From: Archegozetes longisetosus
Taxonomy: Eukaryota; Arthropoda; Arachnida; Sarcoptiformes; Trhypochthoniidae
NCBI GenBank assembly: GCA_018873245.2
Contig: JAEMBT020000009.1
Span: 5,599,180 to 5,663,179, forward strand
Reading direction: 5' to 3'
Length of the DNA: 64,000 nt
Shown: piece by piece, positions 1-10,445 of the stretch
Position numbering within the stretch: position 1 is the stretch's first letter
Layout of the letters: every line of letters starts with the position of its first letter
Program-made: the position numbers and the translations under genes
The notes under the pieces: generated by a model
Told to the model about the DNA's origin: nothing
The model's input: the letters and a program-made list of their open reading frames with translations, nothing else
The model's database searches: none

Positions 1-526
1 GATGATTAGTTTAAAAGTTATGGCCTAAAAACGATTTACATTACAAATGAAAAAAGTTTTTGGCTTTTTTCGACCCTTAATATAAAGTGTTCGTACTAGA
101 ACCTATTATATTTTCATACTAGGTTATATGCTACTACAAAAGTAATAATGGGATACTCCGAACACTATGTATTAAGCATTGAGACAAGGGATTGGAGATT
201 TTCAACTTTTAGAAAACTTATTAAACAATAACAAAAAATCAGTTTGAACCTATTGTTCAAACACTTGATTGCTTTGACTCAACATACCAAATATCAAAAT
301 TCTATCTTTAATAGTTTCGGAGTTATAAGCTTCCAAAGTTTTAAGGGTTTTTAATTTTAGACCCTTTGCGATGAGATATGAAAAAACATTTAAGTGCTAT
401 TATACTTAATTCACCCACTTTTATGTGATGGTAAAGTAACCATGTCTGAAATCAACCGGGTGCCAACTCACTATGGATCTCCGGACAACCTCTTTGAGCA
501 ATGAACCAAATTCTTAGTAATCTTAC

Positions 527-1401
527 CTTATATCGTTCAACGGCGGCTGTAATCTTTTCGAGGTCAATAAAAGCATGCAAAACTACTCTAACACCTGCAC
601 AAATCCACATCAACCCCATCAACAATCCGCTAATATGGCCAAACGGATAATGCCCAGAACTGACCAGATCTTCACCACTTCGACGTTTCAATTCGAAGGC
701 GAGCGAAACTGCTATATTAGTGACGGCAGCATAATTTGTGAGAACAACACCCTTTGGTGGACCAGTTGATCCTGATGAATAAACAATCGCCCATGGATCG
801 TTTTTCGTGTCAACAGAAAAATATGGAATCTTAGGAATTGGTGTACTCTTAGCTAACAATTCATTAAACGAAATAAAACCGTCAACTTCTCCATCGAAAA
901 CGAATACCTTTTTAACATTCATCTGTCTCGAAAGTACATCTTTGACCTTTGGTGAGTTCGCGACTGATGTGAAGATGAATGTAGCTGAGCTGTTGATTAT
1001 TTGCTGTTCCAATTCATAAATTCCGTTATTTGGTTTCGCTGGTGTTATTGGAATACCAAGGAAATAGATTGCTATTTGCAACAAAGCGTAATTCAAGTTA
1101 TTAGCACTAAAACAGCAAACAATATCTCCTTTTGATACACCGTATCTGAGCAATGAAGAAGCAATTCGTGATGATTTTTCGACTACTTCATTGGCTGTTA
1201 ATTCTTCTCCTGATTCAGCATCAATCTAATTTTTGATTACCAATTTATGTTTATATTTCCTACACCATAAAATCGAATTCTACTTACCCAACAAACATTG
1301 TTGCCAAATGATTTTAGCTTTTCATAGCAGAACTCACCCACAGAAACGTCTGGAATAAAGTCGTGAGGTGTTGTTGAACGCAATATTTTGTCTTTCGACA
1401 T
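527..1401 (-). CDS. 4-coumarate-CoA ligase/luciferase-like acyl-CoA ligase, N-terminal half (partial)
   Basis: ANL-superfamily adenylating enzyme. Members activate a carboxylic acid with ATP and pass it to CoA; the substrate cannot be told here. Exon 1 is 1401-1288 (38 codons from an ATG, donor gtaagt) and exon 2 is 1225-527 (233 codons, donor gtaaga), with a 62-nt phase-0 intron. The join reads into IDAESGEEL, a usual N-terminal block of the family. The AMP-binding P-loop SSGSTGPPKGV and the following PFGHISGLL block are present. The family is about 540 aa and only about 271 are here. After the exon-2 donor the frame runs into a stop, and I find no adenylate-binding or hinge motifs in bases 1-526. 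The rest is either beyond the window start across an intron or lost. The enzyme class is firm; whether the gene is intact is open. Confidence 0.85.
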
Positions 1402-3305
1402 TTTTCGACCTTAAAAATTTAATTTTCGAATAAGTTTTACAGTAGATTGATTCTATTTATAAATATATTGCAATATGTTTTAGTCTCATTTGTATTCCTG
1501 TTGCAACATGGTGTATTAGAATACCAAAAGTCCAGATTAATAACCGCAGCCTTTCTATTGACTCTATTATCTAATTTAATTTATTTTTCCGCTTTAATTA
1601 GAGCCAATCGAGACACAGTGAGATTATGAAATTACGCTTCAAGCATTCTAATGCACAAAGTTGCAAAAGGAATATCGATAAGAATCGAACATATGGCAAT
1701 ATCTTTATAAAGTTAATCCTCTAACATTAAGTTGATTATTTGAAGAATTGCTCAACAAATAATCATTTTTGAGATAAAAGCATTAAAGATCGTTTGATAA
1801 ATTCGTCGGCAATTACTACATAGCAGCAACTAAATATGATTAATATTTGGTTTCATTAGAGTAAAAGAAATTTACATTTAATATTAAGACTTCTTAGTAA
1901 GTTGGTTAGCTTTTTCATTAGATTCCTCGTAAGGGTTTTCTTATATAGTGCTTGAATACTAAAATAGCTTAAAAGTGATAATCAAGTTATAGAATGTTTC
2001 TATTTACTATTAGAGTTGCCACTTGTTATGTGTACTGGTTCCAATACATTTAATGATGGGGAACCCCAAAACTTTCATAGAATATCTGCCAGAACTCTTG
2101 ACAAACTATGTTTATATTTAAAATGCAATCATAAGCGCAACATATATGTACTTGAGCCCTAATTATCAAATATTTATCACAAAACTTTATATTTGAATCA
2201 AATGATTCTAATTATTACAACTAAAAAGAAATGACGACTTAATTCTCAAAACATGTGATAGGTTCCCGGGTTTTTTGTTGTAAGGATTACTAATGTTAGT
2301 TATTAATATTAAAACTCTAACACCGATACACTTATACACTGATACGCTGATATTAATATCAATTACATTTACAATAATACTATTATAATTATTAATTGCT
2401 ATTACACAAAACCGTTACAATAATACACTATGTAGAGTAGCTGACAAACTCTTTTCTACAACTATTCTCACAAAAATCTAGACTAACTCTACTCCACTCA
2501 AATTTGAATAACAAAAGCCTTCAGTAATACATACTTGTATGATCCTGTATAGGTGCATAAGTAAGTACAGAAAAAGTATGCATATCAATTACGCATATTA
2601 ATTATCTAATCTACAACTCTCAACACATAAGCTTAACACCTGACACTAAGACGCGTAAGACTACACATTATTGCATAAAAAATTCGGAAAAGTTTTCATT
2701 TATAGCTTCTAAAATTTTGCTTTAAATATAATTATTTTTTGCTTAACAAGTAAATCGAATACTAAATTTTAATAAAATTAAGTTTTCATAATTTAATTGT
2801 GCGACCACAAGAATTAATAAGCTTTTAAATTTGTTTATGCATACTTTCTACGATATAAGCTATATATAAGTCCCAGAACGTTGTCAAATTTCTAAGGTTT
2901 TATTTAACCATTCATTGATTTTTACATGTTTTATAGTCTCTGATTTATTTTTTATTACGTTTTTATGAATTTTTGACCTGAATCAAGTCCGAAAACATAA
3001 TGAGCCAATCGATGATCATATTCGAAGTTTACACGAACTCCTCTTTAATTCTTTGCGCCATTTTTTTGATCAAATTTTTATTTTAATGTCATAAATGGTT
3101 TAAAAGAGTATGTTTAGTCCTTGATGAATCATTCTATGAATTTTCGCACCCAATTTTCTTAAGTGAAAGACTTGTAAACGGCGGAGCAATTCAATAGTTA
3201 TTACGTTCACAGTTAATGTGCTATAATTTTACATATAGTTATCACACCAAAATTTTTTAGAGATCAAATGAAAGTGTGCGAAATTTCCCTTAAATCAATA
3301 TATAT
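1402..3305. other. AT-rich intergenic region
   Basis: No convincing coding sequence. A plus-strand frame at 1447-1629 starts at TTG, has no family resemblance and is probably chance. The ligase promoter should lie just above 1401. Short GATACA/ACTGATAC-like repetition occurs around 2320-2370. Confidence 0.5.
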
Positions 3306-3784
3306 TGTAAGTGCAACTGCCTCTTTGGATTGAGTACACTGCACTTTTCTTTGATTTCGCACACTTAGTAAATGAAAAGAATGAACACAACACTTTGCAT
3401 AAAATTGCTTTATTGAATTTCACAAAAGATGTACATTAGAACAGCTATTCTCGAGCTGGACACGAACACGAACTCCCCTTTCCTCAACTCAAACGTCTCC
3501 TTAAATACGTTTGAAGTTGAGGCCAAAATCACGTGTCCATCGAACGGTGTTATTTGCTGATCATTTGTTGCTGACCAGCTACGTGACCAGCTACATGATC
3601 AGCTATAGGAACTCAAAGATCACTTATTGATAAGTGACCAATGAGTTGTTTACACACGTATTTCTGAATCCGAAAATAGCCCGGATTCAGAAAAACGTTT
3701 GTTTATAGTTCTAAATTTAGACAGGACCTTGAGTCCTATCAATAACTGATAACTTGTGAGTGCGAAATATTTTATGCACTCACA
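3306..3784 (-). mobile_element. Solo LTR, family 1
   Basis: A 479-bp unit that reads on the minus strand from TGTGAGTGC to GCACTTACA, giving near-perfect TG...CA terminal inverted repeats. It is flanked by 4-bp ATAT duplications (3302-3305 and 3785-3788). In the minus orientation it holds a TATTTAA box (3501-3507) and an AATAAA signal (3409-3414) in the right order for U3-R-U5. Inside are short GACCAGCTAC-type repeats (about 3570-3605) and a hairpin with TCTGAATCCG arms (about 3663-3692). No internal retrotransposon sequence adjoins it, so it is a solo LTR. Gypsy-like is an inference from the 4-bp duplication. Confidence 0.8.
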
Positions 3785-3894
3785 ATATTATGCTATGTTC
3801 GAACTTTCATAACAAAAGATAATTTAAATTAATCTTTCAAAATACTTTTCCGGATTTCTATGCAATAAGCTATATATATAGGATGTAAAACATT

Positions 3895-4474
3895 TGTTAT
3901 GCCGTTCTGGCTCGAGTTCATAAACCTAAACGCATAACTAGTGGCTAAAAATAATTATTTGCCCAGAATTTTGAAACAAATATTTACTAAATTCTTGATA
4001 ATATTAAACTTTGATTGCAATCTTTTATTTTCTTATAAAATTATAAGTATTTAAAATAATATTTAATAAAATGCATAAAAGGAATATATCACAGAATTTA
4101 AATGTGATTTCGTTACTTTGTTGATACGTAAAAGTATTATAAACGTATTTAAAAGTTTTCATATTTTAAAAGAACTTTCTTCTTTTTAACACTTTTCGCT
4201 TTCGCTCAGAGGTTTATGAGATCCTCTCCTCGAAGCCACCGCCCAGTGACCGACTCTCCTTTAAAAAGTTTTTAAACATATCTAATATAAACAAAATAGA
4301 TCTGAATTGTTATTCTTTTAAAATATTCACCGCATTCCATAGCAAACATAAATGGTAACCTTGAAAGCGTTAGTAGCATTACATAAAATATAAAGTACTC
4401 TTAAGATAACCGTTTGGCAAATTATTTTAAAAGATGAAAAACTGATTTAGAGTCATATTTATATCTGCATGACA
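3895..4474 (-). mobile_element. Solo LTR, family R1, copy A
   Basis: A 580-bp unit, minus orientation, starting TGTCATGCAG and ending GGCATAACA (TG...CA). It is flanked by 4-bp CATT duplications (3891-3894 and 4475-4478) and inserted into the left arm of the foldback element. It is homologous over its length to 14732-15328, in opposite orientation. Both copies share a TATA-like box followed by GAGTC(A/G)GT and a GGGCGG(A/T)GGC block, which I take as promoter and start region. Confidence 0.75.
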
Positions 4475-5166
4475 CATTAGACTGCGTAAAGATAAAAGTT
4501 AATAACTTTTTAACTATTTGATTGATTTGTGAAGATATTTTTAATTCAAAGTAGTAAAATTGAAGATTTTTTTAGCTTCAGTATCTTTATGATTCTGTCA
4601 CCTCCGTTATTCGGATTCATGAAATATTTAACATTATATTTTATAGGAAGAAATTAAAAATTGAATATTTTGGAAACGCGAGGTGATGTCAATACTATCA
4701 TTGCAAAATATATTTATTATATCGTTATAGTCAACCTTACCAAATTTGATAAGCATTGGTCAAGAACGCTAGAAGTTACGGCTATTTTCTATATTTTTTA
4801 TGCAGAATGTAGAATATTAAACTAAGTACTTCTATATAACTTTTTATATCTCAAGTCTTTGAGTTTCGAAAGTCTTTTCTTTATTTTGTAAAGAATTTCA
4901 CTTCACTAAATAAAGTAAATTAAAAGTTATAAGTTTTCGTTTTAGTGAATCTATTATTTTATATCCTCTAAATTCTGCATGAAAAATATGAAACATAGCT
5001 GTAGCTTCTAAATTCCTCAACCAATAGTTATCAAATCTGGTAAGGTTGACCATAGCGATATGATAAATATATTTTTTAAAAATAGTGTTGATATCGCCTC
5101 GCGTTTCCAAGATTTTCATCTTTAACTTTTTCCCATAGAATGTAATGTTAACTATTTCATGAATAT

Positions 5167-5806
5167 TGTGAAATATAAAAAAATATAGTGCTTTAGTTTC
5201 TATAATTCTTTAGTTAGTCATCTTAAGAGATTAACCTTAATCTACAATAAAGTAGTTTAGTAGTAAAATAGAAAGTGTAATTTACAACTTTCATTTGTAA
5301 TGAGTAATTATCTTTGAGATCACAGTATAAGATCATTTTCCAATTGAGTGATAAATAATGGAATAAGTACTATTTACCTAAATTACAGAAAATATAAATA
5401 TTTTTTTATTTTCAGATAAAAACAACTATTGTGAGAACCAAAAACTATAAAAGGCAAGAGAAGTTGTGTAACGAGGAGACAGATAAAACATAAATCCTTA
5501 ACTGTTAACTATTATTCATTGTACATCAAAATTTACAACAAAATAATTAAGAAATAGAACTCTTTTATTTGAAGTATATATTTATACCACATTTATAATA
5601 AAGAGTACGAAAAGATGAGTATCAAACAAATTACTTTAAAAGATAAAGCATACTCTACCGAGTCCAACCTGGCTCTTAGATAGAGAATTAGGTAAAAGTA
5701 AATTGGAATCTCGCATTGAGGTCCCTGATTTCAATTTACTCATTCCTAGAAACACACATTACATAAGAAATTCCATCGATCCCAAGTCACAAAAATAAAC
5801 GTGACA
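5167..5806 (+). mobile_element. Solo LTR, family 2
   Basis: A 640-bp unit beginning TGTGAAATAT and ending CGTGACA, flanked by ATAT on both sides (5163-5166 and 5807-5810). It carries a TATAAAA box (5446-5452) and an AATAAA signal (5597-5602) in plus orientation. It interrupts the right arm of the foldback element; the left arm shows the uninterrupted sequence. It does not resemble family 1 or R1. No internal retrotransposon region is present. Confidence 0.7.
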
Positions 5807-5975
5807 ATATAAATGACGGAGGTGCTAGAATTATAAAAATACTGAAGCTAAAAATCTCCATTTTCCTACTTTCAAATAAAAAAATTTCACAAATCGATAA
5901 AATAATTCAAGTTATTAACTCTTATTTCTACGTAGTCAAATGTTTTACACTCCGTATTTCTAACATACCTTCTCT

Positions 5976-6298
5976 TGACACGTATAAAAGCGTATATTCT
6001 TAATGCACTCTTAACTCGTTTGAAAGTTTCCATTTGAAGAAGATTAATGATGGCCTAAATTTAAGTCATAACTTACTGTTTTTTCATACAATTATTGAGG
6101 GATTGACCGAAAAATAATTTTTCATTATACTAATAATTGGCTTCTGATCACAAATTCGAAACATTTTTGATGTTATTTCCCCACTTTGTAAAAAATGTTA
6201 TTTAGTCCCCATTTCTTATTAGCATTTTCACTCATTTTATTGAAAGCAAATAATTAAATTTTCGGGTAAATCCGGGCTAATGTGTCTAAAAGGGTTCC
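5976..6298. other. AT-rich spacer between two repeat elements
   Basis: Nothing coding or repeated was recognised here. It separates the foldback element on the left from a second palindromic element on the right. Confidence 0.4.
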
Positions 6299-6743
6299 CG
6301 ACCCCCCACCTCCAAGTTTAATATATCATTGGATTCAGTTCGTCGAGCTGAACATTTTGATACCACATTTGAGTACTTCCAACCCGAACCTGACCACTTC
6401 TGGCCATCGAGACCTGACCACCTCGAAAATGGGTAAACCTGGCTTTACCAAGTTGTAACCCAAGCCAAACCTGATTTAAACTAAGGTATAATAGGTTTAT
6501 TTTCCCTTAGTTTATATCAGGCTTGTTTAGGTTACGACTCGAGAATCCAGGTTTATCCATTACGAGGTACTAAACCAAACAATGATGGATATCTCGAGAA
6601 CTACTTGTGATAACTGATCAAGTGAAGTATCAAAATGCTCAGTTCAGTGTCCTGAGTCCAATGATACATCACTTGGCGGGGTCAGCCACTCCCATCGGGA
6701 GTTGTCCAGAAGTGGTCAGGTTCGGGTTGAAAGTAGTCAAGTG
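6299..6743. mobile_element. Palindromic (foldback/MITE) element
   Basis: Three inverted pairs are visible: ATCATTGGATTCAGTT (near 6326) with its mirror near 6655; ACCCGAACCTGACCACTTCTGG (6380-6401) with its mirror 6712-6733; and a central pair around 6425-6500 and 6510-6570, including CCTGATTTAAACTAAGG and its mirror. The outer two pairs occur in swapped order on the right, so the element is rearranged or nested. No ORF. It abuts the Merlin element directly. Confidence 0.6.
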
Positions 6744-6804
6744 GGGTGAATCTTAGCAATCTATGCTCGGGGTGTTCCTATTGATCTATATCAACGAGTC
6801 ATAT

Positions 6805-7100
6805 GTCGTTGGAAAGATCTCGTCAAGCTGAGTTCAACGGTACCATACATCGTGACCTTTGACCTCTGACCTCTGACCTCTGACCACAAATTTTTACCCC
6901 CATAACACATAAATCGTTGGAAAGGTCTCGCCAAGCTGAGTCCAACGATACCATATATGATGACCTGTGATCTCGGCTTGGCCGACGGGTTACCTCTGAC
7001 TTCTGACCTCTGACCAAAATACTTAACCCCTTCAACATATACATCGTTGGAACGGTCTCGGCAAACTGAATGCAATGATAATACTTATGTGATCTTGAGA
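6805..7100. repeat. Subterminal tandem units, left Merlin TIR (mirrored at about 8310-8640)
   Basis: About three imperfect units of 105-130 bp. Each contains CGTTGGAA(A/C)(A/G)(A/G)TCTCG near 6808, 6912 and 7045, then AAGCTGAGTTCAACG-like sequence and runs of ACCTCTG (7-mer steps). The inverted counterpart in the right TIR has the same order. The runs of GGTCAGA account for open frames on both strands here; these are not genes. Confidence 0.7.
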
Positions 7101-7289
7101 ATTTGAAAAATAAAACGAAAGTTTTCACTGTTGAGCACTCTGGGGACTATTCCACTGGGCACTGCCTGTGGCCTCCCTTTTCCCTTAGAACTGGGCGACG
7201 AGTTCAATGCAACTTGTTTTTCAGTTAATCAGAATTCGAGTCGTGGAATGCATCGTGATAAAATGGTTAACGATGAAGAGTGAGTATAT

Positions 7290-8085
7290 CTAAATAAGGA
7301 GCAAGTCCATTATAAACTTTAACGACATCTTTAGAAAATGTTTAAATCTTTGATCATAACGGTACTTTTCTACTCTTAAAATGAGCAAATTTGTGTAAAT
7401 ATTGAGAAATGAATTGGTCAATGTATTTGTTTGAGCGATAAGATTTACTATTTTTTTCAATTGTGCCCAACGGCTTTCAATATTTTGGGTGTGTATTTGT
7501 TTATCATCTGGACAGACAAAATGAAAGCTGTGATTGACACTATAATGGTCAAACAAATGATGTTACCTAAGTGAAATGTAGTTATAAACTGCAGCTGAAT
7601 CGGTAACTAAGATTGAACTTGGCTAATCATGATTCCTAACTAAACAGTCAATAACCGATACTGTTCTATTTGGGACTCTAAACATGAATGCCTCTCGTTA
7701 ATCTGCATGTCCCACCTAGGACCCAAATATGTTTTTCTCCTTCTAACGTTCTGCCTCGCTTGTATTTACGATGAACAAAATGAGTTTCGTCAATTTAGAC
7801 AAAATGATTGAATATTTCGCCATCCACATCATATAGACCTCCGATTTTACGTCCAGGTTGAGATAAGATGACCTCTTGAACTCTTCTGCAAGCAGAATAC
7901 CAATCTAAAATTGTATTTTTTCAGCATGACACACAATTGCCGCTTGTAGATTAGTAAGCTTAGCTACAAATGCTAATGCAATGCGCAATGTTTCTCTTAT
8001 TGAAAGTTTAGAACTTTCAGGTATCTTCATGAAGTAGGAGTGAGATTTTCGACAAATTGGACAGCTATATATCTAATGCAATTTT
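7290..8085 (-). pseudogene. Merlin (ISXO2/IS1016-like) transposase, broken
   Basis: Reading the minus strand from about 8085, a CPIC zinc-knuckle-like start is followed by a helical region ending ATIVCHAEK-like sequence. After a frameshift comes TILDWYSACRRVQEV, then in-frame stops. The three catalytic blocks are all recognisable: IDETHF (first Asp, near 7800), VTDSAAVY (second Asp, near 7600) and HTQNIESRW (third acidic residue, near 7475). The last 88-codon frame (7556-7290) ends with the YRYDQRFKHFL type of C-terminus seen in the family. At least one frameshift and several stops make it non-functional. It acts on its own TIRs in intact relatives. Superfamily assignment rests on the order and spacing of the three blocks. 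Confidence 0.85.
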
Positions 8086-8754
8086 TCTCTGAGCTTTAAT
8101 AACAATGCATTCAGTATCAGAGTACTGAAGTACCATTAGCGATGAAAAGACTAAAAAGTAAATTGAAAACCGCATTACTTGCGCTGTGGAAAGTAGATAA
8201 AGAAAATTATGAGTGTATACTTTTTCTAAAGGGTAAATTATATAAACATCATTTGATCTTATAGGGAGATAATATAATTTGAAAATCGAAACTATTATAT
8301 TGAATAGGTCTCAAGATCACATGAGTGTTATTGTATTCAGTTTATCGAGACCGTTCCAACGATATATATGTTGTAGAAGTTAAGTATTTTGGTCAGAGGT
8401 CAGAAGTCAGAGGTGACCCGTCGGTGAACTCGAGATCACAGGTTACCATGTCTGGCATCGTTGAGCTCAGTATGTCGAGACCTTTCCAACGGTATGTATG
8501 TTGTAGGAGTTAAATATTGTGATAATAAGTCAGAGATTAAATGTCACCCGTTGGTGAACCCGAGGTTAAAGATAATCATGTATGTTATCGTTGAACTCAG
8601 CTTGACGAGACCTTTCCAACGACATATGATTCGTTGATATAGATCAATAGGAACACCCCGAGCAGTGATTGCTACGATTCACCCGAGTTTTTCAGCCTTT
8701 TGAAATGTGGCTTTGCCCTTATTTCATTATTAGATTAAGAAGTGATTCAATTTT

Positions 8755-9165
8755 CGATTGAAATAGACTTTACGTGGCCAGAGATTTTCGACATAAACTT
8801 TGTATATAAATAAATGATAGCTTAAGCTGATTTCAGATATATAAGTTTTATTCACCACAAATGACCAGAACTTCGGTAAAAATATTCCCGAAAAATCGAC
8901 TGGACTTTACGTGGCCAGAGAATCTATAGATGAATTTTATATACAAATAATCTATAACTCATACAGAATTCAACTATGTAAGTTTTATTCACCGCAAATG
9001 ACGAGAACATCAATAAAAAAATTCCCGAAAATTCGACTAGACTACGTGGCCAGAGATTTCCGATAAAAGCTTTCTATATAAAGAAACTACAACTCAAGCT
9101 GAGTTCAAATATACAAATTTCATTTGCCGCAAATGACTAGAACATTGATGAAAAATTCCGAGTAA
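8755..9165 (+). repeat. Tandem repeat, about 140 bp x 3
   Basis: Units start at about 8770, 8903 and 9046 with (TTT)ACGTGGCCAGAGA. Each contains AAGTTTTATTCACC-CAAATGAC (third unit: ATTTCATTTGCCGCAAATGAC) and ends in AAAAATTCCCGA-like sequence. The copies are diverged and of unequal length. Confidence 0.75.
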
Positions 9166-9782
9166 TTTAGTATATAGAAAATTACCGTAAAATAAATTTA
9201 TGGAATCAAGTTTCAACTCGAACCGATTGAAACGAACAGAATTTCACTGTTCTGATAATATATTTTGATGAAATTTTAAAAAATAAAAATATATTGAAAA
9301 AATGAGAGAACTAAGATCCTACGGGAACTTGGTCTAAAATAGTACCTCGTTAAAAATATATATTTTGAACAAGGTATTGACAAGGACTAAAAGATTATTA
9401 AATAACGTAGCCATATGTGAAATTTCTAGCTTAATATAAATTAATACTGATATTATAAGGAATAATTCATTAATAGCCTTCTAAAAAAACTATAAAAGTT
9501 GTTATTATTGAGACGTTATTTTCGTTGGGTTACTTTGACCCGACACGGAGATTTGAATGAAAAGAATTACAACGAAGATAACGAGGGCGAGAACGGTTCA
9601 GTTTTTTAATTTAATTAATTATAATAAACTTATTTAAGAGAAGTGTTTTCTAAGGACTAAAAATCTTATGGATTTTATTTTTATTTTGTTTATTAGTCAT
9701 CCAATTTATCATAATTTTGACTTGAATGAATTGAGGTAAATGTGAATTTTTTAAAAAATTTGTTAAAATTGAAGTTTTAAAA

Positions 9783-10320
9783 AACTAAGATGGAACTTGT
9801 CTCATATCGCTGCTTCTTTTCATGTCTTAGCTAAATTCAACGGTATTGACATAGAATACGTCAATTATATTTTCAAACTTTCAAAAATAACTTTTACAAT
9901 TCTATTACATAGAGAAAATTTAATAGTATTCTAAGACAATTTTTATTTCAATAGAAATAATTGGATATATAATTAATCGATTATTTTAAAAATTAAACAT
10001 TAATTAGTGCAAAAGTATGACTGATTAGAAAACTAAGTCAAAATATAGAATTAGCTGAGATCAAATATTATACTTTTAATTATTGAAATTATGAGAATTT
10101 TAAATCCCAGGATAGAATTCTGAGATATCTTTCAAAATTCAAACAAATTTCAAAATTTAATAATATCAAAACTATTTTAAACTAAAAACAATTCAAATCT
10201 CCCTCTAATTTAGCAAATTAATGTTTGAAAATATAATTGACTTAATTTATGTCAATACCATAGACTTTAGCTAAAATATACAAAGAAGCAGCGATATGAG
10301 ACAAGTTCCACTAAGATTAG
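9783..10320. repeat. Inverted repeat, arms about 170 bp
   Basis: GAACTTGTCTCATATCGCTG at 9792-9811 is mirrored at 10293-10312, and CAATTATATTTTCAAAC at 9865 is mirrored near 10226. Arms enclose an AT-rich loop of roughly 200 bp. Consistent with a MITE. Confidence 0.65.
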
Positions 10321-10424
10321 TAGTGGTAAAAGTCTATTAGTGATGACTAAATGAGAGCGCGAGGAGTTATGACAAAATAAGTGTGTGAGACTAGTGATGA
10401 CAATGTGAGCGCGAGCTTTATGAT

Positions 10425-10445
10425 TATATATATATATATATATAT
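10425..10445. repeat. (TA)n microsatellite
   Basis: Uninterrupted TA run of about 10 units. Confidence 0.95.

Larger units (their letters stand above)
3870..5975. mobile_element. Foldback (long inverted repeat) element, both arms interrupted
   Basis: Left-arm DNA at 4475-4815 is the inverted counterpart of 4955-5166 plus 5807-5970. For example, TGGAAACGCGAGGTGATGTC (4670-4690) mirrors 5085-5108, and AGCTTCAGTATCTTTATGAT (4574-4593) mirrors 5828-5847. A further match left of 3895 (GTAAAACATT) pairs with about 5940-5950. Each arm is therefore split: the left one by the LTR at 3895-4474, the right one by the LTR at 5167-5806. Removing both restores an element of about 0.9 kb with arms near 350 bp and a loop near 4820-4950. 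No coding capacity is seen. Arms differ by many substitutions, so it is old. Confidence 0.75.
6744..8684 (-). mobile_element. Merlin-superfamily DNA transposon with long TIRs, decayed
   Basis: A 1.9-kb element. Its ends match in inverted orientation, starting GGGTGAATC(T/G)TAGCAATC at 6744 and at 8684 on the other strand, followed by CTCGGGGTGTTCCTATTG. The TIRs extend about 360-380 bp (6744 to about 7100; about 8305 to 8684), far longer than typical Merlin ends, because each contains several tandem subterminal units. The interior on the minus strand holds a broken ISXO2/Merlin-type transposase. I could not find a clean 8-9-bp target duplication; the left neighbour is another repeat. Confidence 0.8.

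Noticed and set aside
575-1019. Two plus-strand open frames
   Set aside because: They are antisense to the acyl-CoA ligase exon and have no family resemblance.
1447-1629. 60-codon hydrophobic plus-strand frame
   Set aside because: Starts at TTG, has no splice or family support and could be chance in AT-rich DNA.
6791-7128. Two overlapping minus-strand frames rich in GQRSEVRGQ-like repeats (also 8325-8513 plus)
   Set aside because: They are translations of the GGTCAGA tandem repeats in the Merlin TIRs.
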